64,000 nucleotides of DNA from Sphingomonadales bacterium (GCA_004173185.1 SEFZ01000008.1:1-64000); one strand, 5' to 3'. Shown: positions 9,565 to 18,491, counted from the stretch's first letter. Made by a program: numbers and translations. Notes: generated from the letters alone by a model not told the origin.

Positions 9565-10694
9565 CGGGCGGGCTTTCGCGCAGGTCGATGTTGGGAGCGG
9601 CGGGGGGACTTGGTCTCACCGCCGCCGCTGGCGTTTCGGGATCTGCCGCTGCGACGGCGCAGGCGCGTGACGTCGCGCTCCACCGCGATGGCGGCTATTC
9701 GGTGGTGCCGCTGGCCAAGGAGACGTGGACGCTCGGCGTGGCGCAGGCGCGCGCCATCCCGGTCGATCTTGCCCGGGTGGACGCCAGCCGGCGTGAAAAT
9801 CTGGCGCACATGATCCATTTGATCGACGCTGCCTTCGCCTTTGGCAGCGGGCCGGATCTGCTGATGTTCCACGAATTCCCGATCACCGGCTTTGGTGCGG
9901 GCTGGACGCGCAAGGACGTGCTCAAGGTCGCCATCGAGATTCCCGGGGTCGAGACCGAGGCGCTGTCTGCCAAGGCGCGGCAATATGGCGTGTATCTGGT
10001 GTTCGGTTCCTATGCCCGCGACCCGGCATGGCCCGGCCATGCGCTGTCGATCACCACGATCATCGGCCCGGACGGCAAGATCCTGGCGCGCGATTGGAAG
10101 GCCCGCAACATCAAGGGCGCGTTCGGCGGCGAAATCGAATTGTTCACCACGACGATCTATGACGTGCTTGATCGCTATGTCGAAATGTATGGCCGCGACG
10201 CCGTGGTCCCGGTCATTCGCACGCCGATCGGCAATTTGGCGACCAGTTCGGTCCAGCGCGAGCCCGAGCTCTTCCGGGCAATGGCGATGAAGGGCGCGGA
10301 GGTAATCCTGCGTACCGCGACGGGCGGTTTCACGCCCGCCGACATCGCCGTGACCTCGCTTTACAACAGCGTCTACACAGCGGTCGCGAACAACGCGATC
10401 TCGCCCGGATCGCCGTTCTTCGAAGACAGCAGCGCGGGCGGTTCGGCGATCTACGGCCCGGACGGCGAAGCCATGGCGATGGCCAAATCGCCGAACGAGA
10501 CCTTGGTGCAGGCGCGCATTCCGATCGGTTCGTTCCGCGCGCGCCATCGCCAGCCGACGATCCATCCGCAACTCTATCTGGACGTGCTGAACAGCTACAC
10601 GCCGCGCTTCCCGCCCAATCTGTTTGCGGATTACCAGCCGGCCGATCTGAAGGATGCGGGCCGCTACCTGCGTGACAAGGGTGTGTGGAAATGA
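9561..10694 (+). CDS. Tat-exported nitrilase-fold protein lacking catalytic Cys, paralogue 1
   Basis: A 377-residue carbon-nitrogen hydrolase superfamily protein. A twin-arginine signal (LSRRSMLGAAGG) ends near residue 35. The family triad is Glu-Lys-Cys. Glu105 (MFHEFPITGF) and Lys180 (RDWKAR) are present, but the Cys region reads IGNLATSSVQREPELF, with Ser229/Ser230 where Cys is expected. The whole protein contains no cysteine. The core strand-helix pattern (GAEVILRTA, FEDSSAGGSAIYGPDG) is intact. GTG 9561 overlaps the previous stop. A periplasmic binding or altered-chemistry role is more likely than amide hydrolysis. A paralogue with the same loss is at 40108-41163. Confidence 0.85.
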   Translation: MTGGLSRRSMLGAAGGLGLTAAAGVSGSAAATAQARDVALHRDGGYSVVPLAKETWTLGVAQARAIPVDLARVDASRRENLAHMIHLIDAAFAFGSGPDLLMFHEFPITGFGAGWTRKDVLKVAIEIPGVETEALSAKARQYGVYLVFGSYARDPAWPGHALSITTIIGPDGKILARDWKARNIKGAFGGEIELFTTTIYDVLDRYVEMYGRDAVVPVIRTPIGNLATSSVQREPELFRAMAMKGAEVILRTATGGFTPADIAVTSLYNSVYTAVANNAISPGSPFFEDSSAGGSAIYGPDGEAMAMAKSPNETLVQARIPIGSFRARHRQPTIHPQLYLDVLNSYTPRFPPNLFADYQPADLKDAGRYLRDKGVWK

Positions 10695-11422
10695 GCAGTG
10701 GCGTTACCCGCAGCATAACCGGGACGATCCTATATACCAGCACCAAGCCGGAGCGGCTGGGGGCGGGGCGGGGCCGCGAGCATTTCCGCATCGACGTGCA
10801 TGCCGATGGTTGTCGCACGATCGCTGCGCATGGCGAGATCGACGATGCACCCGCCGTGGTGCGCGACGTGAATCTGCGCGTGAACGCCGCGTTGCTCCCG
10901 CAGGAAAGCTTTGTGCGGATCGCAGTCGGCGGAGAGTTTCGCGGATCGGCCTGGTTCAACTTTGCGAATAATGTCGCCGAATGCGAAGCCGTTACGACGA
11001 TCGAGGGGCGGGTTTCGCAGCGGATGCAGCTCGATCAGCCGCTCTCGGCGTTCGGCAACCATGCGATGATCAACGATGGTTTCCTGCTCAGCCTCTACGA
11101 TCTGAGCAAGGGCCCGGGCGTCCAGGTGACCAAGCGCATGCTGCTCTCGTCGCCCGATCATCGCGGCGCGACCGGGCCGATGCTGTTCGCCATCGATCTC
11201 GCCATCGAGTTTGTCGGGCGCGAGACGCTCAAGGTCGCGGCGGGCAAGTTCGCCGCGCTGCATTTCCGCTTCGTCGAGATCCCCGGACTGCCGCTCGAGC
11301 ATCCGCCCTATGATCTGTGGTGCACCGACGATGGCGACTATGTGCTGCTCAAGGCCGAAGTCGGCGGCTATATGCAGACCGCCTATGAACTGACCGCTTA
11401 CGGACGGACGGAGGACGCATGA
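10691..11422 (+). CDS. DUF3108-like protein, paralogue 1
   Basis: A 243-residue protein with no signal peptide or membrane segment. It starts SITGTILYTSTKPERLG, has KRMLLSSPDHRGATGPM in the middle, and ends with a DUF3108-like section: VGRETLKVAAGKFAALHFRF, DLWCTDDGDYVLL, VGGYMQTAYEL. The paralogue at 42724-43455 has the same three blocks. DUF3108 proteins are beta-rich and of unknown function. ATG 10691 overlaps the nitrilase-fold stop by ATGA. In both loci it sits in the same operon as a nitrilase-fold protein and an FAD-linked oxidase. Confidence 0.75.
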   Translation: MSSGVTRSITGTILYTSTKPERLGAGRGREHFRIDVHADGCRTIAAHGEIDDAPAVVRDVNLRVNAALLPQESFVRIAVGGEFRGSAWFNFANNVAECEAVTTIEGRVSQRMQLDQPLSAFGNHAMINDGFLLSLYDLSKGPGVQVTKRMLLSSPDHRGATGPMLFAIDLAIEFVGRETLKVAAGKFAALHFRFVEIPGLPLEHPPYDLWCTDDGDYVLLKAEVGGYMQTAYELTAYGRTEDA

Positions 11423-12081
11423 TCCTGCCCTGGCTGCTTGCCGCGCATATCGCCGTTCTGGGCTATTGGCTCGGCTCGGAATTCGTCATCAACAGCACCT
11501 ATCGCTACGTTTCCTATGGCGACAAGATGCCGTTCGACGAGCGTTCGCGGCTGATGGAGCATGTCATGCATGTCGATCAGCACGTTCGCTATGCGCTGGT
11601 GCTCCAGGCCAGCCTCGGCCTCGCGCTGGCGGCGTTGCTTGGCTATGTTCCGGGTGGCGATACGCTGGCGATTTGTGCCGGGATCTTCGGTGCGCTCTGG
11701 CTCGGCTTTGTCGAGGCCGTGCACCGCCTGCGCCACAAGCCCGTCGGCAAGACGCTGGGCATGATCGATCGCTATTCGCGCTATGTGCTGATGGCGGTGC
11801 TCGTCGCCACGGCGCTTGGGCTGATCGGCGGCGCATGGCCCATGCCACTGTGGCTGCGCTGGAAGCTGGCGCTGTTTGCCGGGGTGATGATGTCGGGCGT
11901 GGGCATTCGCCTCGCGCTTATCTCGCACTTCCGCACCTGGGCGATCATGGCGCGCGAAGGGCCCACCGACGCGACAAACACGATCATCAAGCAGACCTAT
12001 GTTCGCGCCACTTCGGTGCTGCTGTTACTCTGGGTGTTCATCGCAGGGGTCGCGATCCTCAGCGTCTGGAAGCCCATGTGA
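11419..12081 (+). CDS. multi-pass membrane protein of locus A
   Basis: A 220-residue protein with about five or six transmembrane helices (for example AAHIAVLGYWLGSEF, LVLQASLGLALAALLGYV, VLMAVLVATALGLIGG, SVLLLLWVFIAGVAIL). Conserved polar points within or near helices are His10 (AAH) and the VDQH-R segment. The protein at 33949-34629 shares the helix order, WLG and the following D-R and D-x-x-x-R positions. The layout resembles CopD-like or small cytochrome-b-like membrane proteins, but haem ligation is not proven. It is coupled on both sides by ATGA/GTGA overlaps to the DUF3108-like gene and the FAD oxidase, so it could anchor the oxidase or pass on electrons. Confidence 0.75.
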   Translation: MILPWLLAAHIAVLGYWLGSEFVINSTYRYVSYGDKMPFDERSRLMEHVMHVDQHVRYALVLQASLGLALAALLGYVPGGDTLAICAGIFGALWLGFVEAVHRLRHKPVGKTLGMIDRYSRYVLMAVLVATALGLIGGAWPMPLWLRWKLALFAGVMMSGVGIRLALISHFRTWAIMAREGPTDATNTIIKQTYVRATSVLLLLWVFIAGVAILSVWKPM

Positions 12082-13643
12082 ACGACGCGGCGCTGCTGGA
12101 GAAGCTGGCGGAGATCGTCGGTGCGGACGCGGTTCGCACCGACGATGCAGCGCTCGCGCTGGCCGCCAGCGACGTACACCTGACCGGCGAGCGGCCGCTC
12201 GCGGTGATCCGCCCCACCAATGCTGTTGCGCTGGCCGCAGCGGTGGCGGCGGCGACCGGGCAGGGCGTGGCCGTGCTGCCGCGCGGCGGCGGGCTCAGCT
12301 ACACCGGCGGCTATGCCTCGCCCACGCCCCGCGCGATCACGATCGACCTGGGCGCGATGAACCGCATCCTCCATGTCTCGGCCGAGGACATGGTGATTAC
12401 CGTCGAGGCCGGGGTCACCTGGAAGCAGATCAACGCTGCGCTCAAGCCGCTTGGCCTGCGCCTGCCCTTTATCGGCACCTTTTCGGGCGCGGGTGCGACC
12501 GTTGGCGGCGGGCTGGGGCATGGCGCATTGTTTTTCGGCTCGGCGCGATATGGCTCGGCGGCGGAAGTGGTTTTAGGCATGCAGGTCGCGCTGGCCGACG
12601 GCACGCTGCTGCGGACGGGGCAGGGCGCGCTCGCCGCATCGCGGGGCAATTTCCTGCGCACCTTCGGCCCCGATCTGACCGGGCTGTTTACCCATGACGG
12701 CGGCATGTTCGGCATCAAGACCGAAGCCAGTTTCCGGCTGATTGAGGCTCCGGCACACACCGGCTTCGCCAGCTTTGCTTTCACCGATATCGAAAGCGCG
12801 GCGGATGCGCTCTCCGCAATCGCCCGCGCCGATCTGGCCGAAGAAGTCTATATCCTCGATCCGTCCGCTGCCTCTTCCACCAAGCCCGATTTGCGCACCA
12901 TGGCGAAGACGGCATTGTCGGTGGCGCGCGATGCTGGCGGACCGACGGGTGCGATCAAGGCGCTGGCCGGGCTTGCACGCGGCGGCACCGGCTTCATTCC
13001 CGCCGGGCATTTCTCGCTCCACATGACGGCGGCCGGGCGATCGGCGGCAGCAGTCGCGGCCGATCTCGCATCTTCCCGACACATTGCGGTTCGGGCCGGC
13101 GGCAAGCCAGTGGCGCCAACTATTCCGCGCGTTGCACGCGCTGAACTGTTCCAGGATCTGAACGCGGTGCTTGGCGCCACCGGAGGCCGCTGGGCGGCGC
13201 TGAATGCCAAGGTTGCGCATTCCGACGCGCGCCCGCTGATCGCGGCATTCGATGCGATGATCGCGCCGCACCGCACCGAAATGGCTGCGCATGGCGTGAC
13301 GTTCACCCGGCTTGCATCGGCGCTGGCCAATCATTGCTTCAGCTTCGAGCCGGTGTTCCACTGGCGGGACGGCTGGCTGCCGATCCATCGCGACAAGGTG
13401 GAGCCCGCGCACCTCGCAACGTTTTCCGAGCCCGAAGCGAACCCGGAAGCGCGCGCGCTGGTAAACCTGCTGCGTGGCCAGACGGTCGAGCTGTTTCGCG
13501 AGTTTGGCGCCGCTTCGAATCAGATCGGCCGCGCCTATCCGTTTCGCCCCGCACTTGCGCCAGAACCCGAAGCGCTGCTTGCGGAGATCAAGAAATTGGT
13601 CGATCCGCGCGGTTTGATGAATCCCGGCGTGCTCGGCTTTTGA
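12078..13643 (+). CDS. FAD-linked oxidase (FAD_binding_4), paralogue 1
   Basis: A 521-residue flavoprotein of the FAD-linked oxidase/VAO-like superfamily. The N-terminal FAD domain has the loop RGGGLSYTGGY (about 69-79) and a second contact region GHGALFFGSARYGSAAEVVLG. The C-terminus ends in the family signature DPRGLMNPGVLGF. No export signal is visible. Start GTG 12078 overlaps the membrane-protein stop (GTGA) and gives the same length as the paralogue at 38546. It is followed by a lipoprotein cytochrome c, which would be a natural electron acceptor, as in p-cresol methylhydroxylase. The substrate is unknown. Confidence 0.88.
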   Translation: MNDAALLEKLAEIVGADAVRTDDAALALAASDVHLTGERPLAVIRPTNAVALAAAVAAATGQGVAVLPRGGGLSYTGGYASPTPRAITIDLGAMNRILHVSAEDMVITVEAGVTWKQINAALKPLGLRLPFIGTFSGAGATVGGGLGHGALFFGSARYGSAAEVVLGMQVALADGTLLRTGQGALAASRGNFLRTFGPDLTGLFTHDGGMFGIKTEASFRLIEAPAHTGFASFAFTDIESAADALSAIARADLAEEVYILDPSAASSTKPDLRTMAKTALSVARDAGGPTGAIKALAGLARGGTGFIPAGHFSLHMTAAGRSAAAVAADLASSRHIAVRAGGKPVAPTIPRVARAELFQDLNAVLGATGGRWAALNAKVAHSDARPLIAAFDAMIAPHRTEMAAHGVTFTRLASALANHCFSFEPVFHWRDGWLPIHRDKVEPAHLATFSEPEANPEARALVNLLRGQTVELFREFGAASNQIGRAYPFRPALAPEPEALLAEIKKLVDPRGLMNPGVLGF

Positions 13644-13671
13644 CACGCATGGCCAAGAGGGAAATTGCCCG

Positions 13672-14049
13672 ATGAAGATCCTGTTTCCGATCGCGCTCTG
13701 CGCCGCTTCGCTGGCGCTGGCGAGTTGCGGTGGTGGCGAAAGCGGCGGCAAGCCGGCGGTCGCCTCGGCCACTTCCACCTGTGCAGCGTGCCACATTCTC
13801 GATCAAAGCGCCGGTCGCCGCGCAGGCCCGGGCCTGCACGGTATCGTTGGCAAAGCCGCGGGCACGCAGCCGGGCTACGCCTATTCGACGGCGATGAAGA
13901 ATAGCGGAATCGTGTGGACGCCGGAGACGCTCGACGCATTCCTGAAGTCGCCGCAGGGCACGGTGCCGGGTACGCGTATGGGCGCGGCAGGAATCGGCGA
14001 TCCCGTACTCCGCAAGGCCATCATCGATACGCTGCAGGCGGCAAAATAG
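13672..14049 (+). CDS. lipoprotein class I cytochrome c
   Basis: A 125-residue protein. The leader MKILFPIALCAASLALASC has a lipobox (LASC), so the mature protein should be lipid-anchored and face the periplasm. The haem-binding motif CAACH and a likely Met ligand in GTRMGAAG make it a small mono-haem c-type cytochrome similar to cytochrome c550/c2. It lies 28 bp after the FAD oxidase in the same operon and probably takes electrons from it. There is no sign of truncation. Confidence 0.92.
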   Translation: MKILFPIALCAASLALASCGGGESGGKPAVASATSTCAACHILDQSAGRRAGPGLHGIVGKAAGTQPGYAYSTAMKNSGIVWTPETLDAFLKSPQGTVPGTRMGAAGIGDPVLRKAIIDTLQAAK

Positions 14050-14051
14050 AA

Positions 14052-14069
14052 GATTTGTCCGGGCATATT
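14052..14069. promoter_or_regulatory. regulon palindrome, weaker copy after cytochrome c
   Basis: GATTTGTCCGGGCATATT matches the consensus in 15 of 18 positions and starts two bases after the cytochrome stop. It is 297 bp before the TonB receptor start, so it may be an upstream auxiliary site for that promoter. Confidence 0.45.
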
Positions 14070-14268
14070 TTAGCCGGGTCGTGCGCCCGAACGAAACCAC
14101 CTGGACAGTTTTCAAAAAGGCGATCGACGCCAGCCGGCCCATAACGGCCGAAGCCAGTGGCCCCGCGCGCCAGGCGATAATCAATATGGGTAGGTGTCGC
14201 GCGGAGGTGACTCCAGTTGCGTCCAAAAATAGAACGCAGAAGCTGTGACAAATATGCGGCAGACCGAG
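14070..14268. other. non-coding part of the 316-bp cytochrome c / TonB receptor 2 gap
   Basis: No credible gene was found here: no frame has both a start and a ribosome site, and none resembles a known protein. The 316-bp gap (14050-14365) is the longest non-coding stretch of the window and carries one palindrome copy at its left end and two at its right end. Confidence 0.6.
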
Positions 14269-14286
14269 TAAATGTCCGGACAAATT
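14269..14286. promoter_or_regulatory. regulon palindrome, tandem copy 1 before TonB receptor 2
   Basis: TAAATGTCCGGACAAATT matches 15 of 18 positions; the right half is perfect. Its centre lies 23 bp from the next copy, about two helical turns, which would allow two dimers to bind the same face of the DNA. Confidence 0.6.
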
Positions 14287-14291
14287 AATCC

Positions 14292-14309
14292 AATTTGTCT
14301 GGACAGATT
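14292..14309. promoter_or_regulatory. regulon palindrome, tandem copy 2 before TonB receptor 2
   Basis: AATTTGTCTGGACAGATT matches 16 of 18 positions and lies 57 bp before the ATG of the TonB receptor. Together with the previous copy it forms a double operator. Confidence 0.65.
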
Positions 14310-14365
14310 CTGATTGTGCCCGCACTATCCTTCCGCTGGGCAACCGGCACAAAGGGAGGATAAAA

Positions 14366-16771
14366 ATGAATCAATCTCGTTTCCGGGCGCGTGCGCTCGC
14401 AGTCATGCTGTCTGGCGCGGCGCTCGCCGCTTTTGCCGGGCCGGCATTTGCGCAGACGGCGCCTGCTGCCACTGAAACCACTGCGCAGGACGACGAGTCC
14501 GAAGGCGGCATCCTAGTCACCGCGCGCAAGCGGGCTGAAACGGCGCTCGACGTGCCGATCGCAGTGAGCGCGTTCAATTCCGTCGCTATCCAGGATCGCC
14601 TGGTACAGAGCGTCGCCGAACTGGCTCAGTTCACCCCCGGTTTCCAGATGCAGGAAGCCTTTGGCCGCAGCGGCGATCGTCCGGTGATGCGCGGCGCGTC
14701 CAACATTCTGGTCAGCGACGGCAAGGTTGGCATCTATCTGAACGGCGCGCCCTATCTTGGCGATTTCTCGTCGCTCGAACTCGCCAATGTCGAGCGGGTC
14801 GAAGTGATCAAGGGCCCACAATCGGCAGTGTTTGGCCGCGGCTCGCTGTCCGGCGCGGTCAACGTCGTGCTCAAGCGCCCCGGCGAGCGGATCGAAGGCA
14901 CGGTTTCGGCCACCTATGGCAATTACAACCGCCGCGAATTCTCGGCATCGCTTTCCGTGCCGATAACGCCATGGCTTGGCGTGCAGGGTGGCGTGAAGCT
15001 GTTCGACATTGACGGCCAGTATAAGAACACCGCGATCGTCGGCGAGCGGCTGGGCAATCAGAATAGCAATCAATACACCGCTGGCATCTTCCTCGATCCG
15101 TCATCAGATATCAGCGCATCGGCGCGCTGGCTGCATCAGACGGACGATGATGGCCCCTATGCCATCGCGCTCCAGCCATCGACCCGCAACAACTGCTATC
15201 TGAGCACGCGCCCTTATTATTGCGGGCCGGTTTCGACCCCCACCAGCTTCGCGCTGAACACCGACAAGATCCAGCGTTCGGGCCTGTACCGCAACGCGGA
15301 CCGCTTCATCAGCGAAGCTTCGTGGGACATTGCCGGATCGGGCTATGAACTGTCGTTCCAGACCAGCCACAGCAACCAGACCACGGTAACCGGCGCGGAC
15401 CAGTCGTTTGACGGCCGCGAATTCCTGTTGCTGGGTTCGGTGTTCGTCTGCACGAACTTCGTGCCGATCGGGAACCAGAAGTGCACCCAGTCGGGCTTCA
15501 ACACCACCGAGGGCCTGCAGCGCACGACGCAGACCAACGAGGTGCGGATCACTTCGCCTTCGACCGATCGTGTCCGCTGGCGCATCGGCGCGTTCACCAG
15601 CGTCGATCGCATCACGCCGATGAAGGAATATCTGGAAGCGTCCGAGCTCGGGCTCGACCTGCTGGGCGATCGTAAGCGCGTTCAGAACAAGGCGATCTTC
15701 GGCGGCGTGGATTTCGACGTGACCGACAATTTCACCCTGGGCGCCGAGCTGCGTCATCAGGTCGACAAGGTGAGCGCCACCACGCTCAGCTATCGTGCGG
15801 GTGACGTGTTCCCGGCATCTTATTTTGTCGGGCTGACGCTGCCCAATCCGAACCAGATCGTTGGCGTACCACGCGTCCGCGCGACGACCTTCAAGGCGAC
15901 GCTGCCGCGCTTCACTGCGAACTGGCGGATCGATCGCGAGCTCTCGTTCTACGCGCAATATTCGCAGGGCAATTCGCCCGGCGGCTTCAACCCGGTCACC
16001 GCGCCAAGCTCGACCTTCAAGGAAGAGAAGCTGACCAATTACGAAATCGGCTTCAAGACCAGCCGGTTCGGCTTCGATTATCTGAATCTGTCGGCATTCG
16101 TGCAGAACTATAACGATCAGGTGCTGACCAACACGTACACCACGGCGACAGCGATCGATTCGTACAGCGTGAATATTGGCCGCACCCGCATCCGCGGGCT
16201 TGAGCTGGAAGGCGCGCTGCCGATCGTGCGCAACATGCTGAGGCTGCAGTTCAACTACACCTTCCTCGACGCGGAAATTCGTGAGGGCATCGAGCCTGAG
16301 CAGGCGATTCTGCTGAGGGGCACGGCATGCAAGACCGGCACCGTCACCAATCTTGATCTGGCTGGTTGCCGTGCGGCCGCATCGATTGCGGGCAACCGTC
16401 CGCCGCTGGTTTCGAAGCACATGGGCTCGGTAGGCCTGCGCTTCAATCAGGAGGTTTCGAGCGGCTGGGACGTATTTGCAGGCGCTGATGTGATCTATCG
16501 CAGCAGCTTCTACGATCAGGTCATGAATCTGGCGGAGAGCGGCAATTCGACCAGGTTGAACCTGCAGATCGGCGTGCATGACGCGCACGGCCTGCGCTTC
16601 ACGCTCTATGGAAAGAACGTGCTGAACGACAAAACCCCGGTCGGCATCCTGCGGTATGTCGATCTGGGAGCGGGTGTCGCCAAGGCGCCGTCGGGCGATT
16701 CGGCGCGCGCCTTCGCTATCACGCCGCCACGCAAGCCGGAGTTCGGCCTGATCGTCTCCAAGACGTTCTGA
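14366..16771 (+). CDS. TonB-dependent outer-membrane receptor 2
   Basis: An 801-residue receptor. The signal peptide runs to about AFAQT. The TonB box region GGILVTARKR is followed by a plug domain (LDVPIAVSAF, VERVEVIKGPQSAVFGRGSLSGAVNV) and a barrel ending in VSKTF. AAAGGGAGG precedes ATG 14366. Two regulon palindromes lie directly upstream. It is followed by two small ferredoxin-like proteins and an oxidoreductase, apparently in one transcript. An outer-membrane uptake role is well supported by the family; the ligand is inferred to be the compound degraded by the island. Confidence 0.93.
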   Translation: MNQSRFRARALAVMLSGAALAAFAGPAFAQTAPAATETTAQDDESEGGILVTARKRAETALDVPIAVSAFNSVAIQDRLVQSVAELAQFTPGFQMQEAFGRSGDRPVMRGASNILVSDGKVGIYLNGAPYLGDFSSLELANVERVEVIKGPQSAVFGRGSLSGAVNVVLKRPGERIEGTVSATYGNYNRREFSASLSVPITPWLGVQGGVKLFDIDGQYKNTAIVGERLGNQNSNQYTAGIFLDPSSDISASARWLHQTDDDGPYAIALQPSTRNNCYLSTRPYYCGPVSTPTSFALNTDKIQRSGLYRNADRFISEASWDIAGSGYELSFQTSHSNQTTVTGADQSFDGREFLLLGSVFVCTNFVPIGNQKCTQSGFNTTEGLQRTTQTNEVRITSPSTDRVRWRIGAFTSVDRITPMKEYLEASELGLDLLGDRKRVQNKAIFGGVDFDVTDNFTLGAELRHQVDKVSATTLSYRAGDVFPASYFVGLTLPNPNQIVGVPRVRATTFKATLPRFTANWRIDRELSFYAQYSQGNSPGGFNPVTAPSSTFKEEKLTNYEIGFKTSRFGFDYLNLSAFVQNYNDQVLTNTYTTATAIDSYSVNIGRTRIRGLELEGALPIVRNMLRLQFNYTFLDAEIREGIEPEQAILLRGTACKTGTVTNLDLAGCRAAASIAGNRPPLVSKHMGSVGLRFNQEVSSGWDVFAGADVIYRSSFYDQVMNLAESGNSTRLNLQIGVHDAHGLRFTLYGKNVLNDKTPVGILRYVDLGAGVAKAPSGDSARAFAITPPRKPEFGLIVSKTF

Positions 16772-16845
16772 TGTTCCCGTCGGGACGATCGGATGCGCTC
16801 GCCTCCGATCGTCCCGACACTCCCAACACTGGCTCTGGAGTTGCG

Positions 16846-17151
16846 ATGCCCGCTTATCTGATCGTCACCGCCACCGTTTCGGACCGCGAGACATTCCTAA
16901 AGGGATATGCCCCGAAGGCTGCCGACCTGCTCGCGCAGTTTGGTGGGAAATATCGGATGCGCGCACCGGGCGCGACGCTGCTCGAAGGCAATTTCGGCGA
17001 TGGCGGCTCGATCGTCATTTCCGAATGGGAGAGCCGGGAAGCGGCGCTGGCCTTCTGGAACTCCGCCGAATATTCCGCGGTCAGAACATTGCGCGAAGGC
17101 ATTTGCGAATGCCAGGTGTTGCTGATCGAAGCCCCCATGCTCGTCGCCTGA
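16846..17151 (+). CDS. DUF1330 family protein
   Basis: A 101-residue protein with the DUF1330 pattern: YLIVTATVSDRETFLKGYAPK, LLEGNFGDGGSIVISEWESREAA (in two parts), and FWNSAEYSAVR. The family has a dimeric ferredoxin-like alpha+beta barrel fold. ATG 16846 gives the typical N-terminus MPAYLIV; an in-frame ATG at 16771 overlaps the receptor stop but would add 25 residues without family similarity. Role unknown; such proteins often accompany catabolic genes. Confidence 0.85.
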   Translation: MPAYLIVTATVSDRETFLKGYAPKAADLLAQFGGKYRMRAPGATLLEGNFGDGGSIVISEWESREAALAFWNSAEYSAVRTLREGICECQVLLIEAPMLVA

Positions 17152-17166
17152 AAACAAGGAAAACCG

Positions 17167-17472
17167 ATGACCAAACTTTACGCAATCATTGCCCGCGACA
17201 AGCCCGACATGATGCCGACGCGGATGGAGCATCTGAAGGCGCATCTTGCGCATACCGAAGCCGGCATGGACCGCCTCTCGATCGCCGGTCCGCTGCGCGA
17301 CGAGGACGGCAAGATCTGCGGATCGATGCTGGTGGTAAAGGCGGAGAGCGCCGCGGATGCGCGCGCGCTGCTGGAGACCGACCCGTATTTCAAGGCCGAT
17401 ATCTGGGCCGATATTCAGATCCAGGCGTTCAGCGCAGCCGCTGGCGAATGGGTCGGCGGCAAGACCTGGTAA
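17167..17472 (+). CDS. YciI-like protein
   Basis: A 101-residue protein of the YciI family (dimeric alpha/beta-barrel). Visible are YAIIARDKPD, RMEHLKAHLAHTEA with the family's conserved His residues, AGPLRDEDG and the Asp-rich DPYFKADIWADIQI. Some members catalyse lactone or halo-compound steps, for example in chlorohydroquinone and muconolactone pathways. It lies 15 bp after the DUF1330 gene with a short AAGGA-type ribosome site, in the same transcript. Confidence 0.88.
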   Translation: MTKLYAIIARDKPDMMPTRMEHLKAHLAHTEAGMDRLSIAGPLRDEDGKICGSMLVVKAESAADARALLETDPYFKADIWADIQIQAFSAAAGEWVGGKTW

Positions 17473-17482
17473 GGACCCCGAC

Positions 17483-18457
17483 ATGGCACGCATCGCACAG
17501 ATACAAGCAACCGGCGGTCCCGAACAGATCGAGTGGATCGACGTTGATCTACCCGCACCGGGCCCCGGCGAAGTTCGCATTCGTCATACCGCGATTGGGC
17601 TGAACTATATCGACACCTATCACCGTCGCGGCATCTATCCCGTCACGCTGCCTGCGCAGCTCGGGGTCGAGGCGGTTGGCGTGGTCGAGGCGCTGGGCGA
17701 AGGCGTGACCGCGTTCAAGATCGGCGACCGGGTCGGCGATCTCGGGCCGGAACGCGGTGCCTATGCCACCGAGCGCAACGTTCCCGCTGCACTGATGCTG
17801 CCGGTGCCGGACGACATATCGGACGAGGTTGCCGCAGCGATGCTGCTCAAGGGCTGCACCGCCGAATTCCTGGTGGAGCGCTGCGCCAATGTACAGCCCG
17901 GTTGGACCGTGCTGGTTCATGCCGCGGCGGGCGGCGTCGGGCTGATCCTTGTGCAGTGGCTCAAGGCAGTCGGCGCGACTGTGATCGGGACCGTCAGCAC
18001 CGAGGAGAAGGCAGCCGAGGCGCGCGCGGCAGGCGCGGATCACATCGTCTTTTACCAGACCGAGGATACGGCCAAGCGCGTGCGCGAACTGACCGGCGGC
18101 AAGGGCGTGAACGTCGTGTTTGACGGGATCGGCATGTCGACGTGGGAATCCTCGCTCGATAGCTGCTGCATTCGCGGCACGATCGTCAGCTATGGTAATG
18201 CCGATGCCCCGGTCGCGGGCGTCAGCCTGGGCGTGCTGGCGACTAAGGGTTCGCTCTACAATACACGCCCGATGCTTTATCATTATTATGCTCAGCCCGC
18301 CGAGCGCGCGGCGGGCGTGGAGCGGCTGTGGGACATGATCCGCAGCGGCAAGGTGAAGACGGTGATCGGCCAGCGTTACGCGCTGGAGGATGCCGCACAG
18401 GCGCACATCGATTTGGAAGGGCGCAAGACCACCGGATCGACGGTGCTGATGCCGTAA
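17483..18457 (+). CDS. NADPH:quinone oxidoreductase-like MDR protein
   Basis: A 324-residue zinc-free medium-chain reductase. N-terminal GroES-like domain (GLNYIDTYHRRGIYPV), then a Rossmann domain with VHAAAGGVGLILVQWLKAVGA (nucleotide loop), then GADHIVFYQTED. The N-terminal part matches quinone reductases (Qor/zeta-crystallin type), so one- or two-electron reduction of a quinone or enone by NADPH is likely. ATG 17483 follows AAGGA; upstream in-frame sequence overlaps the YciI gene. It is the last gene of the receptor 2 run and ends convergently with the hydrolase gene. Confidence 0.9.
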   Translation: MARIAQIQATGGPEQIEWIDVDLPAPGPGEVRIRHTAIGLNYIDTYHRRGIYPVTLPAQLGVEAVGVVEALGEGVTAFKIGDRVGDLGPERGAYATERNVPAALMLPVPDDISDEVAAAMLLKGCTAEFLVERCANVQPGWTVLVHAAAGGVGLILVQWLKAVGATVIGTVSTEEKAAEARAAGADHIVFYQTEDTAKRVRELTGGKGVNVVFDGIGMSTWESSLDSCCIRGTIVSYGNADAPVAGVSLGVLATKGSLYNTRPMLYHYYAQPAERAAGVERLWDMIRSGKVKTVIGQRYALEDAAQAHIDLEGRKTTGSTVLMP

Positions 18458-18463
18458 AAGGCT

Positions 18464-18491
18464 TGCGGGCGCGGTTTACGCCGCGCCCGCA
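18464..18491. terminator. bidirectional terminator hairpin
   Basis: TGCGGGCGCGG, loop TTTACG, CCGCGCCCGCA: an 11-bp perfect stem between two convergent genes. The TAA of the minus-strand hydrolase lies in the loop. No strong T run on either side. Confidence 0.65.

Noticed and set aside
15104..16588. A 494-codon antisense frame in TonB receptor 2
   Set aside because: Shadow of the receptor gene, with no motif or start signal.
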